Shown here: positions 51,643-62,442 of the stretch, one piece after another | How positions within the stretch are numbered: position 1 is the first letter of the stretch | Layout of the letters: each line of letters opens with the position of its first letter | Source: Turbatrix aceti | Lineage: Eukaryota > Nematoda > Chromadorea > Rhabditida > Panagrolaimidae | Length of the DNA: 64,000 nucleotides | Reading direction: 5' to 3' | Assembly (NCBI GenBank): GCA_963969345.1 | Contig: OZ017770.1 | Coordinates: forward strand, 6,147,246 to 6,211,245 | Notes under the pieces: model-generated | Told to the model about the DNA's origin: nothing | What the model saw: the letters and a program-made list of their open reading frames with translations, nothing else | The model's database searches: none | Translations under genes and position numbers: made by a program

Positions 51643-54141
51643 ATGAAGCGGATTAGCTCGAAATCCGATGGCGCCGCCAGCCATCCGAGCCCCCCGTCGA
51701 AGAAACCAGTAGCTCTCGACGACGATGCGACCCCTCAAGGTTTGATTTATTGTTGGCTGCCCATTTTTCTCTCTCCTAAGCATTGCTTTTTTTTCAGTCC
51801 GCCGGTTTGAGGTGCTTTATGGCCAAGCCCGTGCTCGCAAAAACAAACGCTGGGAGTTTGATGGGTTTCTTGTGTGTTACAACCGCGATGCGCGCCTCAT
51901 CGATACCTCAAACGATGTCAATGTCAAGCTATCATCGGCTTTGTCCCTCAAGCAAATCCGCGACCTCCAGCCCGGATCCACAGTGATTCTCGGCAACATT
52001 GAGTGCCAAATTCAACGAGAAATCGACAGCAACGAATCTGCAGATTGCGATCGCTCGGAAAGTTCTTTCCAAACCGCGTCCGCTGCATTGCAGTGTGAAA
52101 AAGAACGGCCTTTCTCGCCCGCTCCTCTTGCCTCCCATCAACCGTCGTGCAATTTTGCTCCTCGTGAATTTCGCAAAACTTCCGATGCGTCGATATCGAG
52201 CAGTGCTTCTTCCAACCTGCTTAAAATGCCGTTTTCCGTTCCAACTCAGTCCACGGACAACAACGAGGCCACGAATGGGGAGAGTGCCGGCGACCTTCCC
52301 GTCGTTCCATTCAAACTGGCCGATTTCCTGCGAGATCAGATGCGAGAATATCAAATCGACGGCGTCAACGCCATGTTTGATAAACTGAAGCACCCGAACA
52401 CAGGATTTATCCTTGGAGACGAGATGGGCCTTGGGAAAACCCTGCAAACCATCGCACTCTTGCACACAATGCTCCACACAAAAGTCCAAGCCAGATCGCT
52501 CGTCGTCAAAGCTCTTATCATCTGCCCGCTGGGACTTATGCAAAATTGGTGCGACGAGTTCCAGAAGTGGATTTCGCGTAAAATGATATGCTTTCTTGCT
52601 CGCGCCGACTTTGACGTCAATCAATACACTGCCATTTTTCACCGACAACCTGTCCTGATAATGAACTACGACATGATCATTGCCCGCGCCGGTGCTCTCA
52701 AGAACATTCAGTTTGACATTGTCGTTTGCGACGAGGCTCATCGTCTGAAAAACCGTGGAAAGGTCTTTGCCGCTCTACAACAGCTTCGCTGCAGTCGTCG
52801 TCTCCTCATTACCGGAACACCGATTCAGAACCGGATCCGCGAGTTCTACAATTTGTACAAGTTTATCAGGCCTGCTGACAACATTCTGCTTCCCGAGTTT
52901 TCCGACCGTTTGGAAAAAGACGTGAGTTTTTAATCAGAAATTGGGAACGATGTGCATTTTCTGATTGCAGGGAAAAGAGTTCTACAACGAGTTCCTGCTT
53001 CGTCGCACATCTGACGTCGCCGGATGCTGTTTGCCAAAGATGACCCAATTCTTGGTGTTCTGTGTTCCGTCGGCTCTCCAGCGCGAAACCTACACTGCGT
53101 GCACCGAACTCGCTGGCATCGAGAGTTTGGCTCTGATCAGCTACCTTCGTGCCTGCTGCGCTCATCCGGTTTTGTTGCGCGACTCCATCCAGCAGAAGGA
53201 CATTCCTGACGGCGCGCAGATTCTTCAACACTTTCCGGAATCGTTCAAACTCACTTTGTCGCAGTCTACAAAGTGCGTCGTCACGATGAACCTTGTTCTG
53301 GCTTTCTGTGGGCTCGGTGAAAAGACCATCATCGTTTCTGCCTTCACCAAGGTAGGGTATTTTTTTTTTAATGAATCGCAAATGATTTTTCATTGCAGGT
53401 CTTGGACTTTCTGGATTCTGCTGTGCGCAGTGCCAGCATTACGCCGTTGCGTATCGATGGCAGCATGAACACGGATGCTCGCAACGCTGTCGTGAAGCGC
53501 TTCAACCGTCCCAAATCCTCTGAAAAGGTGCTTCTGCTCTCGGTCAACGCTGGTGGATGTGGTCTCAACCTGACCGGTGCCAATCGACTGATTCTCTTCG
53601 ATAGCAGTTGGAATCCGGCCACCGATCGTCAAGCTATGGGCCGAATCTATCGTCTGGGACAAGATAAGCCCTGCTACGTCTACCAACTGGCCACTACGGT
53701 TTGTATCTATTGAATAGTTCCCGAAATTGCGTACATATGCTCTTGTTTCAGGGAACTATCGAGGAGAAAATTCTGCAGTACCAAATTGTCAAATCGCAGA
53801 TGGCAGCAGTTTTTGACGAGAAAAACAAGGAAGGCGACGACATCGGCGAAATCATCGACAACGACAGTGACATTTTTGCCTACAGCGAACCTACGGGCTG
53901 CTACATTCACGAACTCATCGGCTGCCAGTGTCGGGGTGACGGAACGAACGTTCAGTCGCCTGAGAACGCTGAGGAAAACGAGACGCCGGATCCGCCAGAG
54001 GATCAAAACAAACGCATCCTCATTGACGAACTCGACAACTGGCTGCACTTCGAAGCCTGCCACCTCATCGATATCATGCCTGAATCTCATATCTGTGATG
54101 CCGGATTGTCCAGCATCAGCTACGTCATGCATTCCCCATAA
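51643..54141 (+). CDS. RAD54B-like SNF2 DNA-repair ATPase (intact copy)
   Basis: Exons 51643-51739, 51798-52921, 52971-53351, 53399-53698 and 53752-54141, 763 aa. The N-terminal region (RRFEVLYGQARARKNKRWEFDGF...) matches the RAD54B-specific domain. The SNF2 motor follows: motif I GDEMGLGKT, II DEAH in CDEAHRLKN, III TGTPIQN, then GGCGLNLTGANR and VI GRIYRLGQ. The tail CYIHELIGCQC and LDNWLHF...H also point to RAD54B rather than RAD54L. RAD54B remodels chromatin and RAD51 filaments during homologous recombination. Phases agree at every join. A diverged inverted copy lies at 8541-11371. The gene is convergent with CDK5RAP1, the two stops about 210 bp apart. Confidence 0.93.
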
Positions 54142-54353
54142 TCAACCCAGGTAACGAATGTACTGAGGATCTCACAATTTTTGTTTCTGTTTCGTTCAAA
54201 CGTGTTTGGCGATGTGCTACTTCATAAAGAATAATCGTGGTTGTAATTAGTTCGATCTGCGCAACCGTTCGCAATGCATCTAATTAATCGTAGGTCTATC
54301 CAGTACGTTTATCTACGAATGCATAAAAATGAACAAAAACGATAACTAATCAA

Positions 54354-56116
54354 TCAGTACGCGGCCAGCGAAGTACGATACAACGGCTCTGCGTACAGCG
54401 TCTGCGACGTGGCGCCCCGGATCTTGACGGCAACGTAGTCGCCCGAACTTGGCTGGCAGACAGATGCGTCCTGCTTGCTCGGAAGAGGCACGTTGTCAAA
54501 AACAACTCTCGGGCCTCCGTCAATCCGGCCGGCCATCTGCTCCTTGGAACGTCGCGACTGGCCTTCCACAAGCACCAGCTGCTCGGAGTCGACGAGGGCC
54601 CGGTTGTGAGCCTGAGCTACCTCGCGGAAGACTTCGGCGAGTTCGTTGGAGCGGCGTTGCTTGACTTCGTTCGGCACATCGTCAACCAGCCGCCGGTGCG
54701 CATGGGTCCGTTCGCGCATGCTGTACGGAAACACGAAGCAGAAGTAGTAGCCGACAGTCCTCATGAGCTCAAGGGTCCGGGCGTGAGCTTCCTCGGTCTC
54801 GCCACAGAAGCCGGCGATAAAGTCGGACGTAAGCCCGACGCCGGGAACGGTGTCCTTGATGCGCTCGACGAGTTGGAGGTAGGCGTCCCGGGTATAGCCG
54901 CGTCGCATTGCGGCCAGCACGGCATCGTCCCCGCTCTGTGCCGGGAGATGAAGCTGGCTGCAGATATTGCGCCGCTCCCTGATCAGCTCCAGAACCGGCA
55001 AAGGAAAGTCTTTCGGGTGGGGAGAGGTGAAACGGATCCGCATCTCGGGATCGACATCCGACACCGCGGCCAGCAGAGTGGCAAAGGTGCGGCCACCGAC
55101 CTTGGGCTTATAGATGGTCTTGAAGCCCTCAGCCGTAGATGCCGTGTCCGGGGAGCTGGTGGTCGTAAGCGTGGTCATGTCGCGATAACTGTTGACATTC
55201 TGGCCAAGCAGGATGACCTGCTTGAAGCCCTGATCGGAAAGCTGGCGGACTTCATCGACGATGGACTCAAGCGGCCGACTGCGCTCCCTGCCGCGTGTGA
55301 AAGGCACCACGCAGTACGAACACATGTTGTCGCAGCCTCGCATGATTGACCTGAAACGGATAAAATTGAGTGCAAGACCCATAAAACCTATAAAACTTAC
55401 ACGAAAGCAGACTTGGAGCTGGTGTCCACGCGGACAGGCTGAACATCGGCGTACGTCTCCTCGAGTGAGAGCTGCACGTTCATGGCGCTGTGGCCCAGCC
55501 GGGTGGCAGCAAGGAGACGCGGCAGATCTCTGTAGGCATCTGGGCCAGCGACGACGTCGACAGTTTTGGAACGCTCGATGATACCTTCGCGAACGCGTTC
55601 TGCCATGCAGCCCAGCACGCCGATGACCGCCTTTTTCGAAAAAGCCCTGAGATTTTTCAGCTTGCGCCAGATTTTGTCCTCGGCAGACTCCCGGATGGAG
55701 CATGTCATGAGCAGGATGACGTCAGCAGCCTTCTCGCTCTCCGTCTCGACGTAGCCGTTCTCAAAGAGGATGCCACGAACGACTTCCATGTCGTTGACGT
55801 TCATCTGGCAGCCGTGCGTGATGAACCTGACTGAAACCCGATTCAGAGATCAAAACAACAACAATCTGCCAAGTGAACCCACCTTTCCGACCGTCGCCAT
55901 GATAATCCTCAGGCTTCAGGTATGAATCTGTTTCTTGAATAGCAGGAAAAACCTTTGGAGCGCGTTTCGTCGATGCTTGGGCTATGAAGTGGCTGAGATC
56001 GGGACCTGCAAGAACTGCGTAAATGGCTCGTAGCACGAGTCAACAATCATACCTGGACGCAACTGACTAGAATGGCGAGTGATTCGAATCAACGGATTAA
56101 CAAGCCGGGACAACAT
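54354..56116 (-). CDS. CDK5RAP1: CDK5RAP1, mitochondrial tRNA methylthiotransferase
   Basis: Exons in order: 56116-56053, 56005-55883, 55830-55401 and 55350-54354, 537 aa. The first exon encodes a basic mitochondrial presequence (MLSRLVNPLIRITRHSS). The N-terminal UPF0004 domain has its three cluster cysteines in HGCQMN, TCSIRE and LGCMAER. The radical-SAM domain has CDNMCSYC, and a TRAM domain ends the protein. GPDAYRDLPRLL is specific for this branch. The enzyme carries two 4Fe-4S clusters and makes the 2-methylthio modification at A37 of mitochondrial tRNAs. The family's usual YGCQMN is THGCQMN here. Its start is about 150 bp from HSCB, transcribed the other way. Confidence 0.95.
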
Positions 56117-56263
56117 GGCTGATTGAACTACGCAAGTAAAAATTTATAGCACAAAAAACTGGAGCAAACACAACAGAGAACATTCCCGTCATCATAACTG
56201 TTCCCCGTTCGAGTTCGCTTCATAAACAATTTTTTTGTCAATTGTTCATCTCTGTTTTTACCA
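56117..56263. promoter_or_regulatory. Likely bidirectional promoter of CDK5RAP1 and HSCB
   Basis: Only 147 bp separate the two start codons. The interval includes T-rich tracts but no obvious TATA box. Both products are mitochondrial iron-sulfur proteins or their assembly factors, so shared control is plausible. Confidence 0.5.
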
Positions 56264-57001
56264 ATGCTGAATGTATTCACCGGACGGGCAGCTATCCCGC
56301 TTGGGATCAGATTAGTGTTCGTTTTTGCTTATAAAGTGCTATGCTGTAAATAGATTATTTTCAGTGGCAACAAGTCAAAGAAGAGCTGCTGGAAATGCCG
56401 TAAGCCGATCGCAGAGAAGGTTTTCTGCAACCAGTGCAGCGTTATCCAGCCGCTGAAGAAAGACGAGAATTACTTTGATTACTTCGGCCTTTCTCGCGAC
56501 TTTTTCGTCGACAACAACGATCTCAAGGCCAAGTTTCTCCAGTTGCAGACCCGCGTTCATCCAGACAAGTTCACGTTGCGCGATCCTCAGGAGAAGAAAC
56601 ACGCCGACGAGCATTCCAGCTTCGCCAATCGTGCTTTCAAGACACTGGCTACCCCGCGCTCAAGGGCGTCATACCTGCTCAAAACCGACGAGCAAGGTGG
56701 ATATTTTTTCGTTGTTCTTGGGGGTTTATAATTTTTTTTAGCAGCGAGCTCGACGGTCGAGGATCAGGAATTCGCGATGGAAATGCTGGAGCTCAACGAA
56801 GAAATCGAGGAGCTCACCGGCAAGGCTGAGCTTGAAGCCAAGAAGCGCGACGTCGAGGAAAACATCAACGGTCTCATGCGGCACATCGAGACAGCGCTCA
56901 AGGAAGGCAACCAGGACGCGGGTCGAGCTGCCCTCAACCGCCTGCGCTACTTCGACCGCGCGAAGCAGCTCATCGATCACAAGCTCGGCATGCCCCATTG
57001 A
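56264..57001 (+). CDS. HSCB: HSCB/Jac1 co-chaperone for Fe-S cluster assembly
   Basis: Exons 56264-56316, 56365-56696 and 56742-57001, 214 aa. A short presequence (MLNVFTGRAAIPLGIRL) leads into a zinc-binding knuckle CWKC...CNQC found in animal HSCB. A J-domain with HPDKF follows, then a C-terminal helical HscB domain (ALNRLRYFDRAKQLIDHK). It delivers the scaffold ISCU with its cluster to the mitochondrial Hsp70 for transfer to client proteins. The first exon ends at GTTCGT, a donor also used in the LGC gene. I preferred it because it gives a mitochondrial presequence in phase. An alternative start at 56271 with a donor at 56315 would also keep frame. Confidence 0.85.
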
Positions 57002-57084
57002 TTGTACATACGTTTATTTAGCTTAGTACGTTCAGGGGGGCTTCAATGCCCCATAAAGAATTATGAATATAAGGTTTTTGTTAT

Positions 57085-58533
57085 TTATTTTGTGTACAGA
57101 ACTTGACCAGCAACTCCGGAGGCTGCAATTTCCTCGTTGCCGCATCCAAAAATGATGCTGTCGAGAGCGACGGATGGTTCTGTGAATTCACGGAGACGAG
57201 TCGCCGTCGCGTCGAAGATGACAAAGTCAAACTCGCTGCCTTGGACGAATTCTCCGACTTTGTTCTTGAGTTTGAGCGACTTGGCTCCGTTTGCGGTAGC
57301 CACGCGAAGCAATTTAGCAGCATCCAAATTGGCGCAGTTCCTTTTGTTGTTCTTCATCTAGAATGCAATGTTATGAGAGTCTTTAAAAACAGTTGCCCCA
57401 ATAGAAACTCACATTTTGGCAATACGTAAGCCAGCGGAGTTCTTCGAGGACGCTGATGCGGTTGTTACAGTCAGTACCGATGCAGAGGTTATCGAGCTCG
57501 TTAATGGCCGGAATGCCGTCTCCCAGGAATCCTTCTGTCAACGGGCACACGCATACGCTGGCGCCGGTATTAACGAGATCGTTGAGTTTCTCCCTCGGCG
57601 TGTAGGTACAGTGAACAGCCGTGAGATTCTGTCGGGAGCCAGGAAGCTTATCCAGTAACAATTCGCAGGGCCGCATGTTGTGAAACGAATTGAAGCAGTC
57701 CTCGACTTCTTTTGGCTGTTCTTCCAGGTGAACGTGGAAGGCGACGTCGTTCTGCTGCGAGTAGTCCCAGAGCCATTGAATTGACTCAACGGTCACCGCG
57801 CGCGTGGAATGAGCTGAAAAATGCCCATGGGCATGGCATAAATGTTTATCATGCCAAAAAATATACCTGCTACTGCAATGGACGTTGTGCCGGGCAAATC
57901 TTTTTTGAGCAATTCGATATTCTTGGTCAGTTCGTAAAAATCGCATTTGAATCGCTCCTGTTTTTCGGTAACTGTTTCAGCAGTGAATCCTGATCGCATG
58001 TACAGAGTTTCAATTAAGACCAGTCGGATGCCGGATTCTGCAGCGGCTTTGATGACTGCTCGATCAAGTTCAAACTTTTCTTGGCCATGATGCACGTAGT
58101 GGAATTCACCAACAGTCGTGATTCCCGCCTTTAGCATCTCGTCAAAAGTTCCTTTGCACATCTAAAAACGAATCAAAAACAACTAAAACCATTTTTGAAT
58201 TTGACCGACATTTTTGAACTGCTCAAAATCGGTGTTCTCCAGCATGTCGTACATGGCTTCTCTCCATTTCCAAAAAGTATCGGCTCCCGGAGTGCCGATA
58301 CCGCTTTTTCCACGTAAATACCGGTGAAATGCGTGCGAGTGCGCATTAACAAATCCTGGTAAAATAATAGCGTCCGGCAAATCAATGACTTCTTTGGACG
58401 CTACGTGTTCGCCGATTTCCAATACCTCACCGGAAGACGAAACGGTTATTTTCCAGTTTGAACGAAGCTGTCCATCGACCCAGATGAGCTTTGGTGCCAG
58501 AGTTTTACCACGGAAATCAGACGGTAGAGACAT
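57085..58533 (-). CDS. HutF-type amidohydrolase (formimidoylglutamate deiminase-like)
   Basis: Exons in order: 58533-58210, 58161-57867, 57813-57413 and 57357-57085, 430 aa, close to bacterial HutF length. Metal and substrate residues of the amidohydrolase barrel are visible: the HxH in NAHSHAFHR, EFHYVHH, HVHLEEQPKEVEDC, AVHCTYT, CPLTEGFLGDG and the final aspartate in GTDCNN. FWKWREAMYDML and EFHYVHH are specific to the HutF group, which converts N-formimino-glutamate to N-formyl-glutamate in histidine breakdown. Animals normally use FTCD for this step. Three canonical introns and ordinary codon use show that it belongs to the host genome. Exon 1 ends in a weak GTCGGT donor chosen by phase. 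Substrate is inferred, since related deaminases share the fold. Confidence 0.85.
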
Positions 58534-61116
58534 TGTCGAGAGAAAGTAAAAACATGAAAAACGTCGAGTGAAAACGGAGAGAGAACGCCGTGCACGATAA
58601 GATCAGCGATCTTGTAACGGACATGGTTGTTTCTACGGGTAGGCGTTGCTCCGTAACACATTCTCTGACTTTTGTACACCATCAGATCATCAACAACGCT
58701 GAATGAAAAGCCATTGCGTGGCTGCTGGAGGCTAACGTATCATATCTTTTCAGAAAAGCCGCTTTTATCCGATGGATTGACCGACCTGATAACCCTGCTA
58801 ATAAACTTGTTTACCGAAATGACTCTTTTAAGTTGCAGGTCGTCATGTTGGATATCGACAACATCTCTTTGGCATGATGAATTTCTTTTTTGGGTGCGCA
58901 ACTCTTGCGACATCCAATGCTTTTTTCATCTCTTGATGGTGATTTTTAATTTCCTGAAAGGGGGTAAAGCAGTTAATAAGAAAAGTGCGGAAAACAAGAC
59001 TTCAAAGCAACAAGTAAAAAGCCTCACAGGGCTTTAAAAAATTTACAATTCTTTTTATTAGCGACGCCAATTAATTGTGTCATTAATTTTCCATCTTTTT
59101 AAAGTTAAGAACAAAAATATTTACAAACCATTGTGTAAGAGTGTTAAATTTTATGATTCATGTAAAAAATCTTTAAATTTAATGTAAACAGGTGGCACAC
59201 GTTTATTTCTGCGTGCACATTTATTTTTAATGTGGGATAACTTTTTAAAACTAATTTTGATATAATTTTATGGTCACTTTTTTTTTGAAATGATGTTTGC
59301 ATGTGTTACGGAACTCAAAAGTTAAAGGCAGTTTTTTTAAACCAAACAACGACATGCCCTCTGACTTTATGGGATGTTCGTTACCTACAAGACATTGACA
59401 GAGGGGATGACCCATGTGGCAAAAGGGGCGTGTCCGATTTTCGGGCATTTTTGTCAAGTTGTATTTCGCGTAGCTGCGGGCGGCTGAAAAGTAAAGCAAG
59501 CTGGCTGACTGTTGACCGTATCATTCATTTGTTGTGAATTCTAAACCGAATTCAATTTCAATCAGCAGCCTGTTGATTCTCATTATTTTGTGCTGGAATG
59601 AAGTAATCCCCTCTAATTTTGCTTTATTCAATACTTTTTTGTGCAGTTTCTTAAATATTTCTAATCTTTTTTTGAAATACTTGTTGTCATGCTGGCATGT
59701 CTCAAACTTATTCTCACTACTCCGTTCCTTTTTCTGGCTGTTCACGGATTACGTATGTTTTTTTTTAAATAATTAACGCTTTTACAACTCACTAACATTA
59801 AGTATAAAATTATTTGGCAGGAGCTGTGTTTTACCCAAGACTTTTTTTTGGACGGTGCCAAACTTTTTTAATTCCGTCTACGGCGTCAAGTAGTACTCGT
59901 AGGAACGACGCTGTATTTGACAGGCAAGCTAAAAATGAATGAAGTGCACATTAGATGCGCCATGCACTTAAGATCCGCGCTTCATTGCATCTCGATTATT
60001 TAATATTTTATATAACTAACATTGAATCGCTTGCGAAAAATTTTAAAGTATAGTAAAACTTATTGAATACCAAAATTGTTTTGTTAGATAGACATTTATT
60101 AAAAACCACACCAGGAACAGAAAAATGATGCAATCGTTTCGTATATCTCCGCGCTGCGTTTGCCGTTCACTGACACGGACGGCTCGAACTCCCAAAGCAA
60201 TAAGCGCGCCCCATATCTTGACGGGAAACATCTAAACCCCCTGTCAAGCAATTTGGCCACTTACTTGGTAAATTGAGAAGAGTATTTAACATGTCTTTTC
60301 AAAATCCTGCAAACAGGCAGTTTCGATTCAGTTCTCAGGGGAGATTTTATAAACAGGAGAGACGAATATGAATATAAATTTCCTTTTCCTCTCGTCTGCA
60401 AATTGGTTTCAACGGCATAAAAAAAAGGCACCCGTGTTGCTGTGCTTCTTCGATTTCTGGATTATCAACAAGTTGTCGACCTCAAACGTTAAAAGATTGA
60501 GCATACTTGAATTGGAATTGCAAATGAATAATTTCAAGACTGACTTCCTTTTTGTCAAATTGATTCAACAACTGTCGCTGTTCAAATTTTTTTATTTGGA
60601 AACAGGGGGAAGATTCTGTTTAGTCTACTACTCAAAAGAGATTAACCACCGGATTACTAATTTACTGTTGTCCACTGTTTTTGCACTGTAACCACAACAG
60701 AGCCGTTCGTATCGCCGCTTCCGCCGATCCATAAGCATAGGTCTCGATTGCTAATGACGCGATCGGAGGACAATTGAGTACCAGGCGCCAGGCGCTCTTC
60801 GAATTATAAATACAAAAAAAACGGATTTGCAAATCTTCTGAAACAATGCATAATGACAGAAGTCACTTTATAGCGCTACACCAAGACATCGACAAAAAAG
60901 TTAATGCGCTTTTCGTAGCTCAGCATTACAGCCTTTCAATTTTTATGTGTTTTTCTACTTAAGAATGCACGCACGTCGCTGGGGGGTCACCAGACGTGTT
61001 CTTCCTGTGACACTTGTAATAAGAAAAAAAACAGCTTTGGGGATAAAATAAACCCCCCTCCCAGAAATAAATCCTAATTGCATTGTCCTCGTAAACTTGG
61101 TTTTTTGTTGTTGTAG
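58534..61116. other. Long A/T-rich intergenic region
   Basis: 2.6 kb. No exon with family similarity was found. Two longer open frames, 60368-60691 (+, 107 aa) and 59521-59745 (-, 74 aa, Lys-rich), lack recognisable domains and look like A/T-rich chance. The missing signal-peptide exon of the Ig gene may lie near its right end. Confidence 0.5.
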
Positions 61117-62246
61117 CATCATCACCAGCACCTCCTCCACTCACAAAGGAGCAGTGTATGTCCATTGAGCGCAATAACTCCATACGACGCACAGCAAAGG
61201 TAATGAAGCAAAAGTCAAATCCCAAAAATAATGCGTGAATTTTAAATTACAGGTTGTCAACGTAGCAGAAACAAATCCAGCATATTTGCACTGCCCTGTG
61301 CCCCATGGATCGGAAAACGAGGTGAGAAAGGAGCAGCACGGTCGGCCTGCTTTGAGCCATCCTATCTGTCATTTGCGCTGTTTGCTAATTGACCAATAGC
61401 GACAACAGCTCTCTAAATTTTTAATGGAATAACTCGAAATCGAAAAAGCAAGGCGTAAGGAAAATAAATAATTTTCAAAATTTTCAGGTGGCATGGCATA
61501 GATTGGCGGATGAGGCGCTGCTCACCGCCGGAAGCGTGTCTTTTACTTCAGACGTAAGATTTCAAATATCCCCTAAGCGGCATGTCAGGGATTGGGTGCT
61601 CATCGTGAGACGCGTACAGCTCGCAGACAGCGGCTGCTACCTGTGTGAAATTAACACTGAGCCCAGTAGCACGGTTTATCCCGTTTATCTCAACGTTTAT
61701 CGTGAGCATGCCTTTTTAAATGATTGAAATATGCCTACAGAAATCGTTTTTAGCGCTCAAGGAAGAAGTCCCGGGTGCAAAAGTTGTTCCAAGTAAGTAT
61801 CGTAAAAATTTGATGCATGTTATTCAAATTTCCATTTTTAGAGCAAACTGCGAAACTCATGGTGACAATGGAAAACGGTGCCCTTTTTCTGAACTGCACA
61901 CTGCAAGGCTATCTTGGTGATCCGCATCAAGCTACAGTTATCTGGACGAAGGACAGCGATAGACTAGATATGTCTGACAAGTCCAGTAAGTAAATATTTG
62001 CAAAAAACTGACCATCAAAACCCATTTTTTTCAGAATATGCAACACACTACGAAGTAACCGACAATCAAATCACTTTTACCATGCGCATCGACATGGTAT
62101 CAAGTGTCGATGACGGACAATACGCCTGCGAAGGTGAAAACATGCCTCGGGCGTCCCAAATGGTTCACCTTAATTCCGCAACCGCTTTCGTGCCAAATTT
62201 GTTGCCTTTCATCTTGATTGTCTGTATTCATATTTTGTGTACTTAA
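61117..62246 (+). CDS. Two-Ig-domain cell-surface protein, zig-8/Dpr type (5' end missing)
   Basis: Exons 61117-61199, 61253-61321, 61488-61701, 61754-61792, 61842-61985 and 62035-62246, about 252 aa visible. A proline-rich start is followed by Ig1: YLHCPVP, VAWHRLADEALLTAG, FTSDVRFQI, W-LIVRRVQLADSGCYLCE. Ig2 follows: LFLNCTLQG, VIWTKDSDRL, DDGQYACEGE. A hydrophobic C-terminus after a small Ser/Ala site suggests a GPI anchor. The first domain resembles fly Dpr and C. elegans ZIG-8, neuronal recognition proteins. The first listed exon opens in mid-codon, so a signal-peptide exon upstream is needed. No candidate near 60965 fits the phase. AATAAA at about 62285 follows the stop. Confidence 0.82.
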
Positions 62247-62442
62247 GGTTTATTAATTTTGTTTGGCCTTTACTCAGTCATGGCAATAAAGAATATATTT
62301 CACTTTCAAATCTGGAACTTGTCGGTTTTTAGGTCACATCTTCATCTTTTTCCGGTTTTTGCAAATCTTAACATAAGTGTCATTTATCGGATCTAATCGG
62401 GATTACGTAGATTGCAGTTAGTTTGTGAGCTTTTATCACAGA

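Noticed and set aside
51932..52741. 269-codon open frame on the minus strand
   Set aside because: It lies exactly antisense to exon 2 of the intact RAD54B-like gene, and its translation has no recognisable domain. High GC at codon positions keeps the antisense frame open.
54606..55349. 247-codon open frame on the plus strand
   Set aside because: Antisense to the radical-SAM exon of CDK5RAP1, which is securely identified. No domain in the plus-strand translation.
59521..59745. 74-codon lysine-rich open frame on minus
   Set aside because: Short, low-complexity and isolated; no splice or family evidence.
60368..60691. 107-codon open frame preceded by a purine-rich leader
   Set aside because: No domain, no signal peptide, composition typical of A/T-rich DNA. 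I could not support it as a gene.
60965..61015. Short ATG exon as the missing first exon of the Ig gene
   Set aside because: Its donor phase does not match the first confirmed Ig exon, and the peptide is basic rather than a signal peptide.
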